Assembly (NCBI GenBank): GCA_012064415.1
Contig: SSNU01000246.1
Span: forward strand, 1 to 63,567
Direction: 5' to 3'
Origin: Gyrodactylus bullatarudis
Lineage: Eukaryota > Platyhelminthes > Monogenea > Gyrodactylidea > Gyrodactylidae
DNA: 63,567 bases
The position numbers and the translations under genes are program-made. Within the stretch, counting starts at the first letter, position 1. Every line of letters starts with the position of its first letter. Shown here in pieces: positions 12,319 through 25,500 of this stretch. The notes below the pieces were generated by a model. The model saw only the letters and a program-made list of their open reading frames with translations. It was not told where the DNA came from and did no database searches.

Positions 12319-13567
12319 TAATGGTCGACAAAAAAAAGTATCCAGTCCAAATTCATATTAACTTATATATATGAACTCCTAATAAAAGAAACTATACATC
12401 CTCGATAGAGAAAAAAAAGTTCTATCCGTGTATGAACTCTGTTGTATTTTAAATTCACTCATAGACTTTAAAATTCCGTTTTACTAGTTTCCATTGAATT
12501 GAAAAACGACAAATCAAAAGTATCCATTTTTATTTTGTAAAATCTCCGTTGTTTTGAACAACACTCAGACATCTTTTAGGCATGGAGNNNNNNNNNNNNN
12601 NNNNNNNNNNNNNNNNNNNNNNNNNNNNNNNNNNNNNNNNNNNNNNNNNNNNNNNNNNNNNNNNNNNNNNNNNNNNNNNNNNNNNNNNNNNNNNNNNNNN
12701 NNNNNNNNNNNNNNNNNNNNNNNNNNNNNNNNNNNNNNNNNNNNNNNNNNNNNNNNNNNNNNNNNNNNNNNNNNNNNNNNNNNNNNNNNNNNNNNNNNNN
12801 NNNNNNNNNNNNNNNNNNNNNNNNNNNNNNNNNNNNNNNNNNNNNNNNNNNNNNNNNNNNNNNNNNNNNNNNNNNNNNNNNNNNNNNNNNNNNNNNNNNN
12901 NNNNNNNNNNNNNNNNNNNNNNNNNNNNNNNNNNNNNNNNNNNNNNNNNNNNNNNNNNNNNNNNNNNNNNNNNNNNNNNNNNNNNNNNNNNNNNNNNNNN
13001 NNNNNNNNNNNNNNNNNNNNNNNNNNNNNNNNNNNNNNNNNNNNNNNNNNNNNNNNNNNNNNNNNNNNNNNNNNNNNNNNNNNNNNNNNNNNNNNNNNNN
13101 NNNNNNNNNNNNNNNNNNNNNNNNNNNNNNNNNNNNNNNNNNNNNNNNNNNNNNNNNNNNNNNNNNNNNNNNNNNNNNNNNNNNNNNNNNNNNNNNNNNN
13201 NNNNNNNNNNNNNNNNNNNNNNNNNNNNNNNNNNNNNNNNNNNNNNNNNNNNNNNNNNNNNNNNNNNNNNNNNNNNNNNNNNNNNNNNNNNNNNNNNNNN
13301 NNNNNNNNNNNNNNNNNNNNNNNNNNNNNNNNNNNNNNNNNNNNNNNNNNNNNNNNNNNNNNNNNNNNNNNNNNNNNNNNNNNNNNNNNNNNNNNNNNNN
13401 NNNNNNNNNNNNNNNNNNNNNNNNNNNNNNNNNNNNNNNNNNNNNAGTTCATACACGGATAGAACTTTTTTTTCTCTATCGAATGATGTATAGTTTCTTT
13501 TATTAGGAGTTCATATATATAAGTTAATATGAATTTAGACTGGATACTTTTTTTTTGTCGACCACTA
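12319..13567 (-). mobile_element. Tc1/mariner-type transposon whose transposase is hidden by an assembly gap
   Basis: The inverted ends TAATGGTCGAC and GTCGACCACTA resemble the ends of the complete Tc1 at 21791-23324 (TAGTGGTCGAC), although the inner sequence differs. The visible minus-strand frame just inside the left end reads SMPKRCLSVVQNNGDFTK and then stops. That is homologous to the C-terminus of the 22-kb transposase (NSMQKRCLNVILSEGNFTK). The rest of the coding region is the 858-nt run of N at 12588-13445. So a Tc1 relative is present, but its integrity cannot be judged. Confidence 0.8.
12588..13445. other. Assembly gap (858 N)
   Basis: Unresolved bases lie wholly inside the nested Tc1-like element. 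Apparent long reading frames across it are artefacts. Confidence 0.99.
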
Positions 13568-14074
13568 TATATTTCTACAATACTCATTACACATATTTCA
13601 TGAACATAGATTAATCAAATAATTATTTTTTTTTTATTTTTTTATCGAACCGCCATATTATATCCAGAGATGCTGTGTATATATATTTGTATTTATATAT
13701 TTTATCTTTTATAAATCAATAAAATCATACTTTCTAACAAACAAACAAAAAAATTTTATAAGTTAAATCAAGCTGACTGTGGCTGACTTTGAGCAGCTAA
13801 AAAATAACATCTGCGGGCGCAAAGGGTACCATTTGACGCAGAATTTTGCGCTCTTTCTAATGATACCAACAAATAATTATTCAAATGCTAATTAAGCTAA
13901 TTGGGGATAATTTTCCCATAGGAAATGTCAATTTTGTTAATTTATGCTATAACTTTTTTATTTCTCGATAGAATTATAAAATTCAACCACATTGGAGATC
14001 AGTATTTTATTTTTTACAAACCCTGAAAAATTCCCAGGTGTACCTAAAAAAATTTTTTTCATCACCCCCAATGT

Positions 14075-14632
14075 AATCGTTGACAAAATTAGTGGACAAG
14101 TTCCCAAAATAAGAGCAGTTGAAGGTGTAATTATCAAATGAGATTATCAAAATTAGTGTACATTTTCTCGAATTTAGTGAAATGCTTGAACAAAATTACT
14201 GGAGAGTTTTACAGTTTAAAGAGAATGAGGTAATTGCAGGTTAGGATCCATTCGAATATAGTGGAGAGTTTATCGAAATGGAGAGACATTATTTCGTCTT
14301 TAATGGACAGTTTTTCGAAATTAGTAAAGAAGCCAAACGTTATTAGTGGTATCATTTTTACAAGCTTTTTTTGTAATAGATAGATGATTTATAGCATTTC
14401 AATTTACTCTCATGATACGGAGTAAAATCTTCTTTTTCCATTCTAGCTGTAGAAATTTCAACATTATTCTATGAAATCGAACTAATCCACTAATACGGTT
14501 TAGCTTCTTGACTAATTTCGAAAATTGTCCACTAAACAAAAATGTACCCTTATGTTGATAAACTTATTTGATAATTACACCCTCAATTGTTCTTATTTTG
14601 GGAACTTGTCCACTAATTTTGTCAACGATTCC
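14075..14632. repeat. Inverted-repeat (MITE-like) element
   Basis: Arms 14075-14142 and about 14567-14632 contain attagtggacaagttcccaa and its inverse. The interior repeats short variants of tagtggagagtttt. No coding potential is visible. Confidence 0.6.
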
Positions 14633-15258
14633 TCTAATATCGAAAAATTGTCTACTATTTTCACGTCTTTTTTACAATAGAAGGTATAACTTAGTCAAAT
14701 GTGTTAAGCCATTATTTTAGATAGGTTGTCAGGGTTGTAAAAGGCAAAAGAAAACTATGACGTGGTGATAGCGGACAGTTTCATTAGTACCTGGTCGCCA
14801 TAAAAATGAATCATAGAATAAAGCAGTACATTCCATTCGTTGGAATCATCTAGATCATCCGTTTTAATAGAAAGTTTGTCATTTGGCCGGTAGATTTTTT
14901 CTTGTGTTGGTGAATGCTTATTCAAATTGCATTTGGACAAGAGAACCAATGAGGATTTAAAGCATATGAGGTGATACAAAGGTCTCGGGAGTTTATGACA
15001 TACTTTGACAATGAAGCAGTCTGAAATTATATGACTGGAAATCAGCTTTTCTACAGAGACAAACTTTGTATTACAAAGTTGAAAAAAACTTTGAAATGGA
15101 TTACTTATTTTGATATATTTTGAACATTCTGTAAATTAAAAAACTAATTTTAATATTTTTCGACATGTGATTTCAATCATTCTCAAATGGTGAATAAAAA
15201 TTTTATGAAAATTAAATAGCATTAAAAAAGTAAATATTCCTTTCAAAAATAATTTCAG

Positions 15259-15628
15259 GGGGCGAATGGTGCTACGATAACTATGAAGGAAAAAATGGAT
15301 CTATGCAATTGTGTTTGGGCTATTGTTGTGGTAATTATACCTACAGATATTGCTGTTTCAACTGTTACCAAAGATTCAATTACAACTCAACCTTTTGTAC
15401 AGTCAACTATGTTGTTACAGGGTGAGAAAATGCTTTTTTAATCAGTAAATCAAGATTTAAGGGTTCATTATTAATTTCTAATTATTTCTATTCTTGATAA
15501 TGAAGTAGAAATTCTTTTTCAGGACATTTGCCGGACTGATGCTAATCGCTGCAATCGTTGCTTGTTGTTGCCTTATTGTACAGAATAGGAAAAAAACTAC
15601 CAATACGCCACCAGCTGAGAAATTATAA
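15259..15628 (+). CDS. Shisa-like transmembrane protein, copy C (last two exons only)
   Basis: Two exons, 15259..15421 and 15523..15628, correspond exactly in length and phase to the last two exons of copy B. They encode GEWCYDNYEGKNGSMQ, CLGYCCGNYTYRYCC and then the membrane helix TFAGLMLIAAIVACCCLIV with a basic tail ending PPAEKL. No signal-peptide exon or microexon is visible upstream. They may lie in the N gap, have been lost when the inverted-repeat elements inserted, or be supplied by another copy. The frame is open and conserved, which argues for recent function. The intron between these exons is only 101 nt. Confidence 0.6.
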
Positions 15629-16547
15629 TTTTTTACCAAGACTTTTTATTCTATTTTAGTTAACTTTATGAGTATTACTGTAGAATACTCGATAGACTCA
15701 TAACTTTTGCTTTCATTTAAAAAAGAACGTCACAAGCGAGTATTTTACAATCCCAAATCATTCAAAGGCTTAAAATCGAGAAAATCTAGATATCGATCAA
15801 AAGCCAATCCATGAAATCTGAATAATTACGATAACTCAAGTATATCTACCAACTTTCGAGAGGAATGGTGCTGTAGTGTTCGAATATACGCCTGTGAAAG
15901 AAAACTATGATTTTTATTGTTAATCAGTTGTTTATATTGCTACCCATGAGCCAAGGTATAAATTATATCGTATAATACACCTAAAAGACGTTCATCTAAA
16001 ACAATAAATTCCTCTAAATGTGGTACGTCGAAAGTCGCGGAATTGCATCATTGAGTAACTTGGTTTTAATTTTAATTCATGTGACTACTTAGTAGTAGAT
16101 ACTAAAAACTTAAAGAAACCCGAAAATTTCAAGATGGGTGTTTAAATTTTTAATAATTTATTCACTGACACCAATTAAATATCTTCTTAAAAATTCTCTC
16201 TTTTTGCAGATACATAAGGTAACTAACATTGATAATTTTGAATTTCATCACAGAAAAGAATGTGGGCTAAAATAATAATAACAATGGAATGTTGTCTTTT
16301 GGTCAAGAGATACTTTTTGAGATCACAAGTAAATATTTCGAGTTATTATGCTGTAATTTTAATAATTTTTCAAAAATGATCATTTATGGAGAATAAAAAA
16401 AAGGTTTATCGAACAAATTCAAAATTTGAACTTGTTAAAAGGGTCTTAGAGTTACAAATTTTTACAAGTGGTTTTTTCAACAAATTCTTCATTTAGAGTA
16501 TTCTAAAAGTGAGTTTGTTCCAGTGGAAGAATAGAAACTCGAGGTTC
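15629..16547. other. Intergenic, nothing recognised
   Basis: AT-rich spacer between the end of Shisa-like copy C (+) and the convergent ICA1 gene (-). It contains no supported coding or RNA feature. Confidence 0.4.
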
Positions 16548-19500
16548 TTATACCTCTGTAATATCCTCTGGCTTCTTGCACAACTTGTCCGGATTGCTCG
16601 AAGGATCTAGTTCAGAGAAGAGATTCATCCAGTTACTATTCTCAGCAGATTTATTCTGGAAGTAAAAGAAAATTTTGATATAAATATTTTTGTTTCAAAA
16701 GAACTGAATCAGAAGATGAATGAGTAAATGAATAGAGAAAGAACCTACTTCTTCATTTGATGGTTCCTTGAGCAATAATTCACAAAAATTTAGTATACAG
16801 CTTTTAAACCAAATTGTAGTTGGAAGAATTTTAGTGTCATCTAATTTAAAGTATGAGAATTTTCTCTAAAGGGGTATTATTTTCATTATATCAAACGAAA
16901 AGAATTTAAGCTTAAAATTGATATCTTCACATGTGAGCAAGAAATTCATTTTCGAGAAATATTAAAATTTGTATCCTCTAATTCTGCTGGCTTAAATTAT
17001 ACTCATTGTAACTCAATTACTTTTAAATGGGCACCCAGCTATGGATGGATACGTTATAGGATGAAACAATGATCTTGGAGACAAACAACTAATTTCCCCC
17101 TTCCCCTTCATTGTGCTCAAAAGTGATTGAACCAATCAGAGGATTTTCTGTTACTAAACTGTATTTCTTAATGAAAGAAGTATTTCGAAACCTATATGAC
17201 GAGATGCAAAATTAAATTGGGATAAAGATGGGTGGCATTATCCATTATGATGAAGTTTAATTAAATTTGAAGTTCTTTCTAAAAGTTCAAGAAGTTATAA
17301 AATTTTCATAAATAAAATCTTTTAAATCCTTACGATAAGTTCTTCATTTGAAACAGACAATTATTTTTTAGGCCCGATTGTATTAAAGATCTTTTTATTA
17401 ATTAATGAGATACTGATAAATCTTTATGTAAATAAAAGAAGGCCAGAAGATTCCTCGTGTTCAGTTACAACGATATTCAAAAAGTATCTTAATAAAAAAT
17501 ATCAACTTGAATTCTTAAAATTCTATGAAAACATTGAGAAATCAATACAGAATATCTTGAGATCAGAATGAGAAATTAAAATTTTTTGCAAATTCCATTA
17601 ACAGCAAAGATACTCCAGCATATTTTACAAAAAAATACCAATAATTGAGTAAAGTTATTTTTTACTAAAGGTGAAATATCCGTATGCTTTGGAATGGTGC
17701 TGGTTATGAATTTTTCGAATTCTAAAGATTTACACGAATTAATCGTCTATATTATTCTCAATATTGCGGTAGAATACGCTCAACTAGTCTAGTGGTCCAT
17801 AGAAGAATGAAGGTGATCTACAAAATAAAAGATTTTACTAATCAGTGATCACCATATTGGATTATAATAATGTTTTTTTTTCAATCAAAAGGCTGCATAC
17901 AAATCACGCAATCGATAATTATCAGAAATCATTAGAATCAATCAAAAGCTGAAGAAATTTTTAGTTTGCTCTCGTATTATTATTATAATTATTAGTGTAC
18001 ATTCAATAAAATTATAATTTTTTTTATAATTATAAAATATAGCATAGCACAAAACGTAAGAAAGAGCGATAAAATTTGGAGCTGATATAATAGACGCTTG
18101 CATGGAAGTCATTTAGATTTTCAAAGCACAAATAAACTTACCCAAACAACTAGTAATTTTCAAATTTACTATAGACTTACAATGTATTTAGTATAATAAA
18201 AATGTTATAGAGTCAAAGAATTAAAAATTCTAGCTGTGGAATCTATCTAAACTTGACGATTAATAAGCAATATTTTGTTAATTTTTATTCGATACAACGA
18301 TGAGAGGAAGATAATTGTAATTAGCCTACATTGGAGCACAGATCTTCTTCAAAAGACTTGGAAAATTAAGTAACCCAGATGCTTAAATACTTTAACCTAA
18401 GAGGCAGAAATTTCTGAAATAATAAATAAACACTGTTTATTAACCCCTTTGATCCCAGAAGTCGTATACGACCACTAAATCAACAGTTTCAGGCGATCGC
18501 TGCATTTTAACGGGTTCGAAGGGGTTAAACAGGTATAGCGAATAAAGTTTTTAGTTACTAAAGCTAGTTTTCGAAATTCGTAAAATGGCCTAATTTTGGC
18601 TAGATTGATTTTTTTTCGGAAATTTTTCATTGAATTGAAAAAAAAATAAATTTGATCTTGACAATCTGGTGAAAAATATTGGATTTCTTGTAAAAGAAAT
18701 AGTAAACACTTATTTTCGTGTCAATTAGGTTTAGTATAAACACGGCTAAAGTTAAGATCAGTTCCATCCCCTCATAAATACTTTATTGCTCCAAAGTAAC
18801 CACTGAGACTTTAAAGTATTAAATATATGCATAAATTATTATGGCTGAATCACTTCTTAACATTTTTGATCCATCTCTTCATTTCCAGGTCTCCACATGT
18901 GATAAATGCTAAAATTTTCCTAAATCCATTTATATTCTGACAAAATTCAAAAAATTCATTGTAAAAAACAAAATCAGTCTTCTTAATATGCACTTTTGAA
19001 TGGAACAATTCAAAACACGAGTATTTTACAAATACTCAACATGATTCTATTGATGACATCACCATCACTAATTTAGAGAAACTCTCATGCAATTTAATTG
19101 CACTAAACATTAGGCTAAACCCTTCCAAAAATAATTAGCATATTCATGATCCTCGCGAAATTCTGATCTAAAAAAATATGGTTTGCTAATATCGATTTTA
19201 ATACTTTAAAGTCTCAGTGGTTACTTTTGAGTAATAAAGTATTTATGAGGGGGTGGAACTGATCTTAACTTTAGCCGTTTATAAAATTTCTCAAGACACT
19301 CCATTCTGGCTGGGACATAATAAGTTTCTAAATTTTTATTCATCTGCTATTATTTTTTACGAAAAAGAAAACTTTATTTTTCCATGAGCTCTGACAGAAT
19401 TTCAATTATCTGACCGGATCAAAAACTCGAATCGAAATTTAAATGAAATATAAAAATTACCTTGGAATCTTGTGAATTTGACGAGGAAAGAGATCCAAAA

Positions 19501-22500
19501 AAGTTATCAGTATTAACTTGACCTTTCTGAGGATTTAAGGCAGAGAAATTGAACTGATTTTTTTGTTGAGTCCAGAGCTGGGAAGGAAGAAAACCGCTAC
19601 CAGAATTTTCTTCACCAACCTGATTCGTACTACTGAATCCTTGGAAGTCATTGAATTCGTTCATGCCTGCATCATTATCATTCGACATTCTTAGGAAATC
19701 CAGGTTATCTACAAATAAAATAATAGTTTGTTATAGGTTTTCAAGAAAACGCTAAAAATATTTAAAAGGTTCTAGAGATTTAAAATGGTGATTATCAGAC
19801 ATTGCAAGGGAGATGACAACGACGTTCTCTTTCTGAAAAAAATGTTTAATCTCTCTATCCCGAGTGGGGGTCTTGCTTTTTCCTGGAAAGATGTGAAATC
19901 TACAGAATCTCGGATATTTTTATCCAAGAAAAAATACCCTCTGAATATTCTAGAAGGCTTAATCAAATCTTCCAAAAATGATTCAAAAGTTCTCTGATGG
20001 CCCAGTTCTCAAGCAAAATACATTTCTGGCAATCTGCCGAAGATGTTTCTGATCAGAATACTTAGAAATATTGATGCTTTACAATTTTAGAAATATCTAC
20101 TAAGTTCAAACAAAAAGAGTTATTGATTATCTTTCTGATGGTACCACATTTTTTTGAATTCATTCTAGTTTTGAAGAAAAATTTTTTTTATGGAATCTCA
20201 TCACTTATCGCACAACCTAATAAAAGCTCTAGTAGTCTCTGTTGAAAATTATGTCACAATTAAATACAAATCAGGCTGCTTTAAAAGCAGCTGAGATCAT
20301 TAATCTTTGGAAGGAGGAAAATTTGAAGGGGTCTCTCAACTTGAAAGATACAAAAGCTATTTTAAAAAATATAACCTTGTACGACCTGAAAAAGGGTGTA
20401 ACTTGAATTAGTTGTTGGTAGCTTAAAGATTTTTAGTAGGTTACAATACTAAAAGTTTTTAACAGAACAGTTTGATGATTTATTTTATAAATTAAAGCTT
20501 AGAAATATAGCCTAAAAATATTTCAGTAGCACTTTTAACAAAATAAAATTAATTTTCCATGGAATATTTTAGGGGAAAATTCTCCAGGTTCATTTTTGGA
20601 ATTAACCTATTCAAAAATATTAATTTTTCTTTAAAGCTTCATAATAATCGTAATCAAAAAATTAAAATTATGTGCGGCTTCAAGGCTTAGAATAATTTTA
20701 ATTAAAGAAATCTATCTGCAAACAATACAAAAGACTTTGTGTTCTAAGAGATTTCCCAGATAGAATTCATTAACCCTTTCGATAGCAGAGGTCATATATG
20801 ACCTCTATGTTCAAACTGACTTTTTTCAATGATTTTGAAATATTTTTTCATGATTACTTTTTGATAGCATATCACAAACTATCTTAGTTTGCTATCATGC
20901 TATATTTTTGTTAGCCAGGCATAAGAATAGATATTTGAACTTTTACCGAAGGAAGTAGAATTCCTTAATTCATGATTCTTTTTGATCGAAATTATTATAC
21001 TTATCAATGTTCAGAGAAAATAAGATTAATTTCCGTAGAAGCTAAATAGTTAATTCAAAACAGGGTATATTTTTTATGCATGAAATCAATGAGCAGTTCC
21101 ATCAATAGTCTCGTCAAAATAGGGCAATTTTCAACCCCATTTTTATCTTAGATCTTCAATATCTAGGTTATCTATATAATTTAAATCGAATGAAATTTAA
21201 AAGATATCCTTTTTGACATTAATTGAGTCAAATAAATCCCTTCATTGGCAAAGTTTCACTCTAAATTACTCACCAGTAGATGGGAATTTCAATATAAATC
21301 AGACCCGGATGAAATTATGTGTAAGAAAAAATTTTCATAAAATTTTGTCCTAGTGAATGTTTTTATCATCACATTTTTTCTTTTGCAATAACTATAGTTG
21401 TATCTAAAAAATAAACCCTTTGTTTGATCCACTCTTGCACATGCATTCTCTCACATCTTAATCTTGATTCAGACAGACAGACAGTCATAAATCAATAATT
21501 ATTTTGTTAAGCAAAATCAAAATTTTTTCTAAACATTATAATTTCAATTTCTAAATGAATATATTCTCAATGTAAAACGGACTCACTTCCTGGCTTGGTA
21601 GAATTCGAGGCATTTTTGGATTCATCGCCAAAGTTGAAGATTTGCGCAAAAAACTCTTTATCCTCATGTGAAACGGTTTCATTATTTAATAAATCTAAAA
21701 TAAAATAAGTTTATTTGAATCTTCTAAAAATTTTAATTTTTTCTTGAAGAATCTATTTTTCTCCAAATAGTAAGGAATAATATTTTTATATAGTGGTCGA
21801 CATAAAAAAGTATACACTTATAAAATATCTTCTAATTATTTAGAAAAAGGCATTATCAAGATGTAATATACATCATTCGATAGGGCAGAAAATTCTACAC
21901 ATGAATCTGTTTACACATGTGTATTTACTCTCACCGTTATTCATTCAAACTAAATTTACTATCAATCATTAAAAATAACAACGACAAATTAAAGTATACA
22001 CTTTTATTTAGTGAAATTTCCCTCAGATAATATAACATTGAGGCATCTTTTTTGCATAGAGTTATACAGGCTATCTATGGTTTCTTTCGAGATTAAACTC
22101 CACTCCTCTAAAATTTTAAATATCAAATTCTGCCTATTTGAAAATGTTCTTCCATTTTCATAAACTTTTTGTGATAAAATCCCCCAAAGATTTTCGATAG
22201 GATTTAAATCTGGGCTTCTTGCAGGCCATGGCAATATCTTTATCTCATTTTCCGAAAACCACTTTCTAGTTGATTCAGAACGATGGCATGGAGCATTATC
22301 CTGTTGGAAAATCAGATCTTCAGCAATGATTTCCTGTTTAAACGCAAGCAAGTGGTCTTCAAGTAAGTTTTGGTAGGAAATTGAATTGAGTTTTTCATCT
22401 ATTATAACTAAGCTAGATATTCCTTTGCTTGTTATACATCCCCAAATCATGACACTGCCACCACCAAATCCTCGTTTGATCTTTGTTGGTTTGGGTTGTT

Positions 22501-25500
22501 TTTTATCTAACCAGCAAGATGATAGACCATCAGGACCATCTAAGTTAAATTTTTTCTCGTCAGAAAAAATTATTTTAGTCCAATCCTGATTTTTGACAAT
22601 TTTTTCGTAAGCCCATTGCTTTCTTGATTCTTTGTCATTTGAATTGAGATTCGGAACCATCTTAGGCTTACCCCAAAAGAGGTTCAGACTATTCTTCAAT
22701 TTTCTCTCAATTGTCCTTATACTGACGTTTAAATTACATTCTGATTTAATCTGAGATGCACTCAAGTGATTTTTTATAGCCAAATCTTTGATTTTTTTCG
22801 ACATAGAGTTTGGAATTAATGCCTTTGGACCTCTTTTCTTCAGGGGTTTTTTCTTCAGAAATATCTTACTTATGGTTCTAGTTGTCCTTCCCATAATATT
22901 TGCAATTTTCCTCATACTTAAGCCATCATCTCGCAGCGCTATTGCTCGATCTTTCTCTATATTTGTCAACTTCGAATAATTCGGTATTTTGTTCTCCATT
23001 TAGGAATTTATGAAAAAAAATTTGGGAATAGAAATATTAATGCCAGATCTTGAATCTAAGTTTCTCGTGATTGAGTTTCAATTGTTCAACTAATCAAAAA
23101 ATGATCGAAATTAGTGTATACTTTAATTTGTCGTTGTTATTTTTAATGATTGATAGTAAATTTAGTTTGAATGAATAACGGTGAGAGTAAATACACATGT
23201 GTAAACAGATTCATGTGTAGAATTTTCTGCCCTATCGAATGATGTATATTACATCTTGATAATGCCTTTTTCTAAATAATTAGAAGATATTTTATAAGTG
23301 TATACTTTTTTATGTCGACCACTATATATTCAAAATTACAACTTTTTCAACAATTCAGCGCAAAATTTTCATCGATTTCGAAGATTTAAAGCAATTAAAT
23401 GCAGATATGGTTCATCATTAGACAAATGATTCGAATTTAACCAATGGATTTTAAAGAATTTCTTCATTATTGTAGGAAAATGTAACAATCTTAATTTTCC
23501 AATCGCCATAAAGAAGAAGAACGATCCAAAATTTAAAAGTTAAACTTCACTAGAAAATGGTGAAATTCTCTTAACTTCATTGGTCAAAATTGAATCATTT
23601 TTTATCCCAAACATCAACATTTAATTGCATCAAATCTTCGAAATCAAAAATTTAATGAGCGGAAATTTGGCGCCTTTCAGAATTTTTTATGGACTCATTT
23701 CATCGTGGAATTCAATGAATAAATTTCCTTTAAATTCGTATCTTCATGTCAACTAGTTTCATATAAATAAGACGATAATTAACTATTGAACACCAGATAC
23801 GAATATAAATGACTACAGAAAATCGCTCCTAAGAATTTAGATTACCATGATGAAAAATATACTCGAATATATAGACTGAAGAAATAGAACACAATCTGGT
23901 CCAATTTTTCGGGTACTGAAAAAGTTACAATTCATTGAAACTTTAGGGGGTTACAAATGTGAATTCATGCAGTGAAGTACATAATTTTTTAACTTTATAC
24001 TCGCTAGCTCGGTGCATTAAAAATTAATGGTTTTTATCTAGAAGAAGAATATTTTCTTGCCTCCTTTCTACAGCTTTTTAAGATTTTATAACATGAATGA
24101 GGCTGAATATTCTTAATTGAATCTTTATATAAAACCATTTCTGAAGAAAGACCTTCTTTAAATTTTGATATGGTATAATAAATTAAGAATTAGACACTGC
24201 GGACAGTGTTTTAAAAAATCCTTCGTTTCATAAAAATGAAAAAAACAATTATCGAGAGCAGAAATGATTTCAATTCGATTCTTCATATACCTATCTTCTA
24301 AAGAATCAGAGTATAAAAACGAATCAATGGATGGTCTTAAATGAATGTATTGTTGTAGTGTTTTCAGTAAATGTTTTGGGTCAGCAATTTATTTGTTATT
24401 AAATTAGAGGATAGTTGCCCCTTTTTTATATTTCTCTAAATTCTTTTGGAATTGTGTTGGGGTTTTTTATGAAAATGAATTACATGACGAGGACTGCTTT
24501 TTTCTATTGTTTAAATTAAAAATAGTCGTGAACTTAAAATTTAGCCCAAATTTTATGTATTTTCACAGTTTTGATAGATTTTTTTCAACTGTAGCATTCA
24601 AGCTAACATAAGTGCAGAAATAATGCCACCAAAATTTATACTGAGAAAATCATAGAAAATTTTGACCCTGTATTTGATAAAAAGTGATCAATTATTAGAG
24701 TTTTTAACAGTCTAATAAATATTCTATTTAATAATACAACTCTTTTTCATCAGTTTTACGACTAAAAGTCGGTGCTAAACTATTGGTAAAACAAACTAAT
24801 TAGACTATAATCCTAAATTCAAGTTTCCTATTCTGTCGGAAAGAATTTATGTGATTTAACTCATATATATGGAAAGAAACACTGTAGTTCTATTTTCAAT
24901 GAATTCGCTAACTCCATGTTTTATAAAATTGGCTGATCAAAATATATTATATATAATTAGAAAATTCGATAAGTAAGTAATTATTAAATAACAATACAGA
25001 CATGGATTACTTGAGATGACAACAACTCGTTGGATTTTTATTTTTCATTAGACTTACCAATGATCCAATCTGAATATTTAAACATCAAAAAGATTGTCTA
25101 TTATTCTCTCTCAAGAATAAAATTATTCAAAATTTTACAATTTTTAATTTTTACATTAACTTTTCTTATTTGTTAACAGGTTGGAGCCAATTGTAAAACT
25201 ATAAAAATTTTGACCAATAAGGCCATCTCTTTAAATTCGTTAAATCTGTACTTATATGGAACGTGTCGCCCGAAAGAGAGATCTTTATTTGTGAAAAAAA
25301 TCTGGCATCATTTTACTTGATTCAATATCCCTATGTCATCGGTAGTTCAACTCAAAAACAATGTCACAGAAAGCTTTTCTCAATTTGTAAAACTTTGAAT
25401 TAAAAAATACTCACTTTCCTGATTAATTTTTTCATCAAAATCTGATTTATCTTGTCGGTTATTGGATGAATTCTTGGCTGGAGACTCGAGACCCAATGAT

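Larger units (their letters stand above)
12084..14011. mobile_element. Long inverted-repeat element carrying a nested Tc1-like insertion
   Basis: Arms of about 227 bp (12084-12310 and 13785-14011) are near-perfect inverse copies, starting aaaatactgatctcc. Removing the inner Tc1-like element (12319-13567) leaves a non-coding element of roughly 680 bp. It interrupts the region upstream of Shisa-like copy C. Confidence 0.7.

Noticed and set aside
12530..13587. Four long open frames on both strands
   Set aside because: They consist almost entirely of N; only the minus-strand C-terminal SMPKRCLSVV...NFTK-like end is meaningful.
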